DNA from: Ornithodoros turicata | Taxonomy: Eukaryota > Arthropoda > Arachnida > Ixodida > Argasidae | Assembly (NCBI RefSeq): GCF_037126465.1 | Contig: NC_088206.1 | Location: 74,403,687-74,467,686, forward strand | Length of the DNA stretch: 64,000 nucleotides | Direction: 5' to 3' | Part shown: positions 38,601-50,600 of the stretch, one piece after another | Numbering within the stretch: position 1 is the first letter of the stretch | Layout of the letters: each line of letters starts with the position of its first letter | The notes under the pieces: generated by a model | Told to the model about the DNA's origin: nothing | The model's database searches: none | The model's input: the letters and a program-made list of their open reading frames with translations, nothing else | Made by a program: the position numbers and the translations under genes

Positions 38601-41600
38601 TAAGCATGAAGGTGTACTGGTAACGGACAATAGGGGAATCGCTAACGCGTTTGATAATTTTTTGTGTCTGTGTTCACCTCAAACACGTTAATCGTGTCCC
38701 ATGAATTATCCACAGAATGAGAAATTTGTCTAATTCAAAGGCAGGGTATACTTTCCCAATTGTTAGCTTTGAATGAGACCGAGAGCGCATGAGATGGACC
38801 TGATTCCAATGCTTTTCTAATTCCCAATGCTTTTCTGAAAAGATATGCGGAATGGGTTTCTCACATTCTGTTTGTCCTCTACAGTAAATCTTTAAGCTCG
38901 AGATCTGTTACAGATGATTAGAAAGTAGCGAAAGTAATCCCAGTTCAACATGTCCAATTGTCTTCCAATTTCTCTAACTAGTCAAGTGTGTAAAATAATG
39001 GAACACATATTGTGCACCTATGTGAGTTGATATCTTGAAAGCATTAACTACTTCTATTCTAAACAGCACGGATTCAGGAAAAGCATGTCCACGGTAACGC
39101 AGCTTGTGGAGACTTTTCATGATTTGAGTTCCATTCTTAACGATCGCGGACAAGCAGATGTAGTGTGTATCGATCTTCGGAACAGCATAAGGTCTCCCAC
39201 TCAAAACTCATCCACAAACTTGCACACACCAGAATTGATTCAGCGGTTATTGCCTGGATCTCATCTTACTTACACCTGCGAACACAGTTTGTTAGCATCA
39301 ATGGAGTAGCTTCTGGAATTGGACCAATAACATCTGGTGTGCCCCAGAGGTCTGTCCTTGGTCCTTTGTTGTTTTTAGTGGATATCAATGATCTCCCATC
39401 TGTAGTTGATCCACGAGTGTGTATGAGGCGTATGAGTATGTATACGCTGATGACTGTTTAATCTACATGCACGTAAGAAATAATAATGATCAGAACATTT
39501 TAAGTCAGTCATTACAGGAAATATCAGGTGCATAGGTGCAAAGTGTGGCAGATGGAGATGAATCATGATAAAACAGTCTATTCGCATGTTACAAATAAGA
39601 AAGTAATTTTGAAGTATCACTATGCAATCGATGACTACCCACTGAAGGAGGTTCACTAGGCATTACATATACTAGAAACTTAAAATGGGACATTCATATC
39701 AATGCTATATATGTAAAAAAGTACGCTTGTGGATGTTGCGACTTAAATTAAAGCTTGCAACAAGGGATGTCAAATTAGCTGCTTATAAGTCTCTCATTAG
39801 GCCATGCCTAGAGTATGCAGCGGAGGCAGTATTACACTGACGGAGAAAATAGAAAAGGTTTGCCGCTCATTTCATTTTGTCACGGACAAGCTCGGTCACG
39901 GAGATGCTCCAAGAATTAGAATTAAATCCCCTGACTAAAATTACTCTTTTTGTGGTATAATAGGTCATTAAACACAGAGGTGGACAAATTTATTACTAGG
40001 TTTGCATCTCGACCTTTAAGACATACCCAAATGATAAGACCCTTAACAGCACGAGTAGACTTTTTTTCCAGAAGCCATAGACAAATGGAATTCACTGCCT
40101 TCTGATGTAGTTGAATATAATGCTGTCACTGAATTTTTGAGTGCTTTGTAACAGTGTGATATACTGTAAGTACTTGTATGCATCACTTGTCTTTGTGATT
40201 ATTTCCTCTCCTGTTTAGGTCCCATAAGGGACTGACAGTATGTTAAATAAACAAAAATGGATAAAATCTTCCTTAACAACTAACATTTCAGAAACAATGA
40301 GTTAGAGCAGTGTATTATTTGGCATTGTAATTTCACATACTCACATTCTTGCTTTGGTTGTCTAGGTGGCCCACAACTAATTGTGGTGTTCATATTCAGT
40401 GTTAGTACCATAAACAGTATGTCCAATTTGCAGATAACTAAATTCACAAACTTTTTGTGTAAAATGGCAAAAATAGTAATGCTTTTGCAGTGATTCACAG
40501 TATGTGAGCAATTTGCAGGTGTCTGTGTACAGGGTGCATCAGAAGTCTCGCAGGTCCACAAGAATCTGCAAAGGTATTGTTCTGAGTAGTGAGGGCAGAG
40601 TACAGATACTTTTGTATGCAGGTTTTGGAAAGCAACCCATGGTGCTGTTACCTCTGCTCAGAACGCAATGTAGGGCTTCTACGCTGCAAAAAGGACTGGC
40701 AGCTGAACGTCATGAAGCTGTTTCAGCCACTTAATTCAATTGCTGCTGCTCCTCCATTGGATGATTATAGGGACAAACAGCCAATCAGAGTTCTCTCCCT
40801 TTTTGATGGAATTGCTACAGGTAGCAAACAACTACTGCACACAGAGAAATCTACCTGTGTTGCTAATACATGTACATGTTCACTTGTCAGAGACATTCTA
40901 ATCATTACAGCAGGCTTACCCATGCTGGCAGCATCTTTCGGTTAAATATTATAATTGGGACCACAAGACCTCTTTGGACAAAACGTGTTTTTATTGTTCA
41001 AAAAAAGAGCTTGGCAGTTGTCGAAAAACAAAACAAAAAAAACAGCCAGACAGCAGTGTGACTTGCGCCCACACTTCCTGAATATTCTACTGATAGCTGC
41101 CGGAAGTCAAATGATCAAAATCAACCATGAATGATCAAGATACAGTCGAACCTCGTTAGAACAAAGTCGCACGGGAATCGCAAATTGGTTCGTTATATGC
41201 GATATTTGCTGTAAAAGTACAGCATTTAAATGTGACTAATGATTCTGACAAATTCCTGCCGGAACACGCATAGCGTCCGCAGTCCGCAAACACAATAAGG
41301 CAAACACAACCGTTTTATTTGAAGAAATCTGTAATTTTGTGTTGTTTCGTGGCGCTGTTTATGACAATCACTTGAACCTTGTCAAGCGAATGCATCACGA
41401 ACGATTTCATCGGACGCCATCGGATGTTCCAGAAAAAAGTACTTCAGTGTATGTACCATGGAGAGAGCTTCACAGTGCGTTAGACAGCGGTCCGTGTCTT
41501 CCGGACCTTTGCACTCATCGTCACGAAGAATATTCACCTTCATTTCGATGCTCAGCGCTTTGCATTTCTGCAGCATATCGGCTAGTCAATGACGGGAAGT

Positions 41601-44600
41601 TTCGGGATCCACAGTCAATTAGCGAGGATGAAAGGAGAGGAGGAACACGTGTAGAAACACTAGAAGCACACAACCAATGAATGTGTTGCTCACTTATACG
41701 TACATGCAGGTCGCCTTTCCAAAACGGAAGATCATCTCCTGAATGTGGCGGACAAAATGCGCTCGCGTGTTGGAAAGTCGCGATGAATCACTTTGCGATA
41801 ACTGATAGTAGGCTAGGAAATGGGGAAACCTACTTGGTTGTAAACCCAGGATTCCCATAGAAATAAAGCGTGACCAACCAGAAAACTCCCAATAACACAC
41901 GCAATAACCGATAATTTGCACTAACGATGTTCGCTGCAGCGAGGTTTGACTGTTTATGTGAGATAAAATAGCAGCCAGCTGGTGGATGAAATCTATTGTA
42001 GAAACAGCATGGGCAAGAGAATGACAGAAAGGACAACACGACACTTCTGTCCTTCTCTTGCCCAAGCTCTTTCTACAATTGGTATGTGAGAAATCCCATA
42101 GTAAATTCCATTAAAAAAAATACTCTATTCTTGATACTATGCAGGTATATATATATCTAACTGCTAGAAATAGTCCCATTGAAGATTTCCCAAAAAGCTC
42201 ATTAAATTCAGACAAATGCAATTGAAAAATCCACTGGTACTTTAATAGGTCTCAATGAAAACTCTCCGTACAAGTAAATGGGGTCCAATTGGAAATGCAC
42301 TGAATAGCACCCCTACAAACTCATTGGAGGTCAGCCTTGTTTCCTACTGAGCCAACATGCTGCAACATCATGTTCTGTGTTTCATACACCTGTGGACTCA
42401 CGATTTACCGTCTCGTTTCCCTTTCTTGCATAAAAATTAACGCCATATGCAACTTAGGCGAGACTGCATTCTCGCGAGGTGGTGATCATCACTTCGTGAC
42501 AAAGACACCCTTGCCTGCCGCCTCGTATGAGCTCAACTTGCACGAAATACCATTTTAAAAACACTTCACATAATATTTCAAATTCATTGCAAAAGACGTT
42601 GCTATAATGTCAGAAGGTATCAACACATTACATACTGTTGCACGCACCGCGGTTGGTAACAGTATCACTGCAACACTCCGCTTCATCTTGATTTCTTTCC
42701 ATCGGCGCTCATAACGCCTGCAGGGGTAAAAGCGTACCAAGGACAGGAATGCCTTATACGTCGACTACACACCTTAAAACGGGAAAAATTGTAAAGACAA
42801 AGCGTGAATTGCTGCAGATGCGTGACCATCATCCTCACAGTTCTACTTTTCATAGGAGACTAACTATTCCGCTGGCAGCTTGCGGAAACACTTGCACTTC
42901 TGTGCCGTGCAATCTTGCATGGATTGGAAAAACAATAGCTTCAAGTGGAAGGCGCAATATTAAGTTACCGCGGTGCCTCTGCCTTTGAGGAAATATTCAA
43001 AAACATTTGAAATCACACGAACTATTTTGGAGCATTGATGGCGGAGCATTGATGGAGTGAGTGCGGATGGGGACAACATGTGCTACGGTGCCAAAAAGGT
43101 ATCATCTCATTACTTCAGTTGGGAATGATCGTGTCTCATTCATTCGCATTAGGTCAATTCATCAGTTGACTTTGCATTCCTTGTATTGGTGGAGTCTGTG
43201 CCACACATGTTGGATCTCATCAAATCAGTTGGAAATCGGCGTGTCTCATTGATATCCCTGAATTGGTCCTTATTCTTTCGGTGCGGTCTTCACTACACAA
43301 CAGTGTGGAACACATTGTCGTGAAGGCAGCTTTCCTGCGAAACTCCCAATTCCCTCAATGAGAAATACTTCGCTTATGGACATTGAACGAATTGACTGTC
43401 TGATTTCACATTGAATCTCATTGTAACTGTGGGGAGAATTCATTGAGATCATGCCTTCTATTTCCAGCCGGGCTTTATGTTAATTTTGTGTCATGTGTTC
43501 CTTATGTTCATTTGGTTGATGGTCATATGACCATCCCATGGGATGGTCTTGGGTATGATAGTTATAATGGTTTTTATATATATTTGTGTATCTATGCATC
43601 AGGAAGATATAGAAAATTGTGGGTGGACATTGTTAAGGATTTGTCAAAAAAAAAAGCTCTACAGCTTCTACAGCGCTTGCCATGAGTCCTCCAAATTGCT
43701 GTTGTCAAGGGCCTGAAAGCACACTAAAAGTTTAAACAATTACTGCAGAAATATATGCTCAAGAAGGGTGCTTATATGAATGGCAAGCGTGCATTTTTGC
43801 GTTGCTCACCAGTCCAAGGACCCAAGTCTTCAGAAGACTGCAGGTTTGTGTCACCAGAAATTTTAATGTTACTGGGTGGCCAGTCAAAGACCACTGGTCA
43901 TCACTGAACCGTGGGACTAACAGGTCAATAAGCTGTCAGCAAGCCCAACTGTGACCAAGTTGTGAAGCGGTGAGGGCTAAGATAGTACTGAATCAGCTGC
44001 TGTCACTGCCACAGTACGCTGCCGTAATGAAGGAACAGCATGATACACACTCTTATATACACAAAGTTATTTAAAACTCTAAATGGCTAGGGTGGTCACT
44101 GGGAGACTTGAGCACTACATGGGTGCAGTTGAATCTCCCGACAACCTTGTTGGAGTGTTACCTGGCTTGAGACCGACTTCTGATATGTGATATGACGTTA
44201 AAACTGAACAGTACTTCTAATACTTTTTGTGAATTTAGATTCACACGAATAGCTTTTTACGGATGTTCAAGAACAGGATATATAGAAAAGAAAAGGCTTC
44301 TGCTGTGTATTACACACACACATGCCACAGAAGTTCGTACTGCAGAATTTCCAACTGTAAAAGACACAAAGACTCAGTCATCATCCATCTACACACAATA
44401 TTTTATCCTAAATGTAAACCCTATGATAGAAAGCTGACACAATCAAGAGGGATTAATTCCTGTAGCTTCTCGCTAGAAAAGCAGTGGACTGCTTTTCTTT
44501 TAGTGAACCTCATTCCTTAGTGAAAGGATACAGCAATTGTCAGGAATAAAAATTACTGTGTCACTCAAGTGGGCCCAGACGTTGCCCTTAACACTTGACT

Positions 44601-47600
44601 CACAACAGCTGCATCAGCGGACTCGGTGTCGAGTTGCATGAGAACTGATTTCAAAGATGTCTGTAGCGGTACTGCTGAAGCTCATGCACTCCAGTATGCC
44701 TTTGTCTGTGGCGCTTTGACATTGTTCCATGACTACACATTCGCTGTCTCTTGATGCCAACCATGTGGCACGAGTGCTGAACGTCATAAAATTTCTCACA
44801 GCTTACAAACATTTCAAGTCTCTCAATTACGGTTGTTTCTCTCAAAAAAGACTTTCCTTCCAAGCATAAAAGCTTTCGATGTTTTGCAATATTTCTTTTT
44901 ATGATCCATTGAATATTTCATCAGGAGGACAAAAGTGCTTAAATAAGCATACTTTTGGACTTGAACTACTCAATGGTTATGGTATTACACGGGGCTTCAT
45001 CTTGAAAGACCACAAATATGTGCAGGAAAACTGGTCTTGGACCAAGTGGGGTTAGTGGTGGACAAGTATTTTTCAAGTGAGATAGACCAAGATGCCATCC
45101 ATGTTTCCACTCTTCAGCATGGCCTCGGTGTCACACAGCTAGGACCTGTTGAGATTCTCACAGAGGATGAGGTGAGTTATCTTGCCTACAAAGCATCAAA
45201 GGTTATCAATCGCTACAACAGATCTCCAAACTGTGTCCCATCCATCTCCTCATTGGAGGATCCCCATGCAATGACCTGTCTCTCGTGAACCCTGCAAGGA
45301 AAGGGCTGTACGGTAAGCTGGAGATGAAAAAGAAAGACTTTGTATAGGTTACGTACTATACATCCTTTGCAGATGCATGCGGAAGCGGCAAATTATTTTT
45401 TGACTTCTACCGAGTGCTGAAAGCCTTGCAGTTGGGTAACAAAGGTCACCACCTGTTCTGGATGTATGAAAATGTGGCCTCCATGCCTGGCGAATACAAG
45501 CGCATCATCACTCGTTTTTTGCAGGCAAGAAATATTGCTTTTCGTAGCACTTGATTAAACGTGCTGGAGTATGCACTGGAAAAAAAAATTGTGTTGACAC
45601 TCAGAATGAGCTAAGGGTCTTGGCCGTTCTTTTTAATAACATTCGTCCTGTCAGCCCAGTAATGTGCACTATTCACGTGCGGTAGAAGCGGTACACAGCT
45701 CATGTTTACTAATTAATGTTGTCCTTTACTTTTGACACACTATATATTCAATGTTTCACATAAAATGATGCCTTGTGTACACACGACACATTGAAGGAGC
45801 ACAGTAAACAAGAAATGCAGTGCTCAGTTATCATGAAAACAATTTCCTAATGATTGTTCCCAGGGGAGCTGACAGTTTTACCAAGTGAGATGAATATACC
45901 GTGTTCCTTTGGGTGCACAACGTAATATATGCTGGTATCCTAAGGGTTTCGCTGTTTTTAAAACCCTACTTAGAAATAAGAAAAAAATTGATGACTGTTC
46001 TATTTGACCTTTTTGTGTTTAAAATTGTGTGCAACTTATGCAGGACTCATGAATTGAAGTGGATTTTGTTTTGACTAAGTACCTCTTGTACAAAAACTGC
46101 TTCTTGTGAATGACCTCGAGATCATTCACAACAAGCAGTTTTTGTACAAAAGGTATGAGTTCAATCAACCAGTTGGATCAAATTGAACTGTATGTGTTAT
46201 CGAACAGGGACCAGTTCAAGTGGAAGCACTTCAGCCGGTCTCAGCTCAACTGGTACCAGGATAGCTGAAAACGAGATTATGCTAAATAATACCTATCAGT
46301 GAAGCAACCAGAGAAGCATGTCTTGAAACACTCTGCTACTTTACAAACAAGCACCGCAAAAACGTCATTGAGAATGTCAGGTGCAATGTAGCCTCTTCAT
46401 GGTGACGTTGCCTATTTGAGTTAGAAAAATGCTCGTTCTGTTGTGTATTGTTGCGTGGTGTATGAATATGATTCAGCCAGGTGCAAGGCGCTGCTTTGGC
46501 ATGAGACAATCATGTATCGCAGGGAAGCGCTTGTTCTCCGGTTTCGGGGATCACACGATGCGTTCACTCTGATGCGCCAGTCGGGCGTATCCCTTCTTAG
46601 AGAACAGACATATGTAGTCCAGAAAGCAATAAAGTTCGAGTTCATTGTGATCAACGGAGTCTCAATCTTCCCAAACTCAACATTGGCGACGAGGATGGGA
46701 CCTATGGGGCCTTCTACGGGGAGGATTGACTTTTGTACATGATCACGCCCGATTCGCAAGTTTACGAGACTCCAGATGGCAGCTATCGGAACAATCAGTG
46801 AGTTCGATGTTTCAAATCCTTCTTCATGGGATGTCTACGTGGATCAACTGCGCTTCTATTGCGAAGCTAATGCTATCACGGATGCTGCAAAAAAAGCGTG
46901 CTACGCTGCTGGCTGTTTGAGGTATCAAGACATTTTGAATCATTCGATCCCTCGTTTCACCAATGTCTCCATCCGAAAAGTCCTACGATGGACTGATCGC
47001 GCTGCTGAAAAGTCATTTCACTCCGAAGCCATCGGTAATATACAGCCGCTTCCAGTTCCACAAACGCGTGCAACTTTCCTACGAAAGGATCACTACATAC
47101 GTGACGTGAGTTACGCCGGCTAGCAGAGGACTGCAACTTCGGATCCACACTGCGTGAAAGACTACGTGATCAGCTTGTGTGCGGCATTCGTGATGACGGG
47201 TTACAACGGCGTCTGCTTGCTGAAAGGAATTAAACTTTGGGAGCGCTGAAGCAAATGCCCTCGCTGCCGAAGCAGTGGCCGATGAAGCTAAGGAAATACA
47301 AACTCAGGGGTTAGCTTCCGCGGCCCATCACATCAATAATGATTGCCGGGATCGTAACCGCAAAGGATCCACAGCGGAGTCCCGACATTCCAAGGACCTC
47401 CCGAAGACTTCGTGCAACTGCTGTGGAGTGTCACATGACCGTGACCGGTGCCGAGAAGCAATTTGCCGTCACTGTCACAAAAATGGACACATCGAACGCG
47501 TGTGTCGTGCAAAGAACTCTCGTGACCAGAAAGTACAAGCACCTGCCCGACAGCAACAGCGAGAGGATCAAACACCTTCGCCAATAATGCATGCAGTTGA

Positions 47601-50600
47601 ACAGCCAGAAGAACATGTTTCAGGTACTGCAAATATGTATCAGATGAACAATGTGGACGAAATAGAAACATCCACTCTCCGGAAGCAGTACATCAAAGTG
47701 AGGATAGATGGGTCTGAATGACAGATGGAAGTCGACTCAGGATCCGATTATTCTATTATTTCTGAAGCTACATACAAGCGCCAGAGAAGGGCCCAACTAT
47801 TCATCCACTCTCCATTTCACTACGCGACTTCCAAAAGCAGCCAATCCCGCTGCGTGGCACATGCTTCGTTGATGTTCAGTATGGATCCTTCAGAGGTTCG
47901 CTGTGGCTTCTTATTGCTGACGGAGAACGAGTGAGTCTGCTGGGGTACGAATGATTTTCACCATTGGGTATCAAGTTGACTGTTGTTCACCATATGGATG
48001 CCAACCCCATAGAGCAAGTACTCAACAACTTCAAAGAAGTATTTCAGGAAGGCCTTGGAAATTACACAGGACCTGTTGTTTCACTTCCACTAGATCCTTC
48101 TGTTCCACCCATCCGACTGAAGGTAAGGAATGTTCCCCTGGCATTACGTCCAAAAATCGATGCTGCACTCGATCGTCTTATCACCGATAATGTTATTGAA
48201 GCAATTTCAAATCCAAAATGGGCTACTCCTGTTGTTCCTGTCATCAAACCGTCAGGAGAAGTAAGACTGTGTGGCGACTACAAGGTTACTATCAACACCG
48301 CTGTGCGTGATCAGCCGTACCCCATTCCTGCAGTCAACCATCTTCTTTCAAGCTTGTCTGGTGGTGGCTGCTACGCAAAAATAGACCTCGCACAGGCCTA
48401 TCTTCAACTACGTGTAGACGATGATGCTACAGAAGCACAAACCATCATCACACATCGGGGTGCTTTCAAAGTGAAACGCCTCCAATACTGTGTGAATGTA
48501 GCTCCAGGACTTTTCCAGCACTTAATTGACGAACTTCTCGTGGGACTACAGGGAGTAGTGCCCTATTTTGACGACATCTTGATTCAAGGTGCTAACCAGG
48601 ACGAACTTGCAACACGATTGCGTGAGGTGTTACGTCGACTTGCCCGTGCTGGCCTTCGAGCCAGAAAGGACAAATGCTTGTTTGGTGTGTCCTCCGTAGA
48701 ATTCCTGGGGTATCGTGTCGACGCTAACGGCATTCACCCTGCAGATTCCAAGGTTACAGCGATCCATGATGCACCGCATCCGAACAGCAAGCAAGAGCCT
48801 CAAGCTTTTCTTGGCCTGCTGAACTTCTAGAATTCCTTTCTGAAGGACAAGGCTACCGTTGCTGAGCCGTTGCATCGTCTTCTCGGCAAGGACGCAGAGT
48901 GGAATTGGACTACCATCCATGACGAGGCTTTCCAGCAAGCCAAAGAACTTCTCTCATCAGATAGCGTTCTTGTACCATTCGATGAGAAACGTCCTACATT
49001 CCTCACGTGTGATGCATCACCTTATGGTGTAGGGGCTGTACTAAGTCAGCAACAGCCAGATGGACGCGAAGCTCCAGTTGCATTCTCTTCACGCACATTG
49101 ACAAGTACAGAACGTAACCACGCACAAATCGACCGTGAAGCTCTCTCCATTATCGCCGCAGTAAAGAAGTTTAATCATTTTATCTATGGACGTGCATTTA
49201 CAATTGTGACTGACTATCAACCGCTTCTGGGAATATTCACAAGGTCAAAGCACACTCCGATGATAATCTCACCAAGAATGCTTCATTGGTCTCAGATGCT
49301 AAACCCTTACGAGTTTGAGCTTGTTCATCGACCTGGGAAGAAAATTGCTAATGCAGATGCTCTAAGCCGCTGGCACTTCCCGTCGAAGACGAAGCCTGAA
49401 GTGCTGTTCACGGAAGAGCTGGCCAGTCCACCGCTTCACGCAAAGGACATTGCAAGCATGACTATACACAATCCTCAACTTTCCCGAACTGGGTGTGGAA
49501 GGGTTGGCCAGATAACAAATGTCCAGATGAGTTCAAGACATTCTGGTCGAAACGCTATAAGTTACCTGCTCATAAGAACTGCCTCTTGTGGGGAAACAGA
49601 GCAATAATTCCCAAAGAAGGTCAACAGCGAGTGTTAGACGAGCTCCAGCTGGGTCGTCCAGGGATTGGACACATGAAAGCCATTGCTCGGTCATACATAT
49701 GGTGGCCGAAGATTGATGAGGACATCGAATGGTCTGTCAAGAGTTGTACCGTATGCCAGTCCACGAGGCATGTGTTGCGTCTTTATTCCTGGTGTGCCAC
49801 AGGCACTACATGGTACACAGAGCTAGCCGCTTGCTAGCTTGGAGCCGAAAGGCGGGATCACGTGGCGGTCCGGCCTTTTATAACAGTCACCCTAGCGGCG
49901 GACATAACAAGTAGGGCCCCCTAACGAGCACAACGTTCAATAACAGTTACATAAATAACACTCCTCCCCTCCTAGACCACATAGTCTTTTAGGTAGTCAG
50001 GTCAGCGTCGTTTTCTCTGGGGACGAGTCGAGCGCTCAGGAACCTGAGGACTTGCTTCCGATCGTTCGGTAGGCAGGGGTGAAGATGGGACAGGAGCTAC
50101 TGTTGAGCCATGTCCCGTCGTAGTTTCTTCAGAGCTGATGGGCAACGATGCTTGTTCTGCCAAAGGTACATCTGGCGGTAACGGAAGCCGTGGAGAAGAC
50201 TGCGGCTGGAACCCTGGGTCTGGAACCGGCAGCTAAATCATTGGCTCGTAATATTCAGTCCACTCACGATGACGGATCTGATCCAAGTGACGTCTCCAAA
50301 GGCGTCCATCAACGGTGCGTACCTTGAACGACACTGGTCCTGTGATGTCTGTAATAATTCCTGGCAGCCATTTAGGACCAGAAAGATAATTCCGAATAAA
50401 AACAGCATCCGCCAGATGAAAACTTCGAAGTCTTTGGTTTCCACTCTGCATAAGCTTTTCCTGTTTGTTTTTCATCTCAGTCAGCATGTCGGGATGAAGC
50501 CTGTCCAGCACCGTATGAAGTCTTCTGCCCATTAGCATTTCGGCTGTTCTTTTTCCAGTCGTGGAGTGGGGAAGTGTGTGTTGACTCAGAAGAAACCGTG

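Larger units (their letters stand above)
32548..40518 (+). other. Dnmt3 intron (8.0 kb)
   Basis: It contains a BEL/Pao relic on the minus strand (33960-36150) and a LINE relic on the plus strand (36880-40255). From 32548 to 33960 I see no gene. A segment at 33630-33790 (purine run gaggagg, then a TATA-like tatataga and aataaa) looks LTR-like but has no partner. Confidence 0.7.
40821..45025 (+). other. Dnmt3 intron (4.2 kb)
   Basis: It contains a TA-type element (41143-41952) and a hairpin (41995-42079). From 42080 to 45025 small open frames occur, but I recognise none. A repeated ggtgtctcattcatt-like block near 43120-43250 suggests another decayed repeat. Confidence 0.65.

Noticed and set aside
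41339..41680. 113-codon frame as a gene
   Set aside because: It is inside the third TA-type element and matches nothing known to me.
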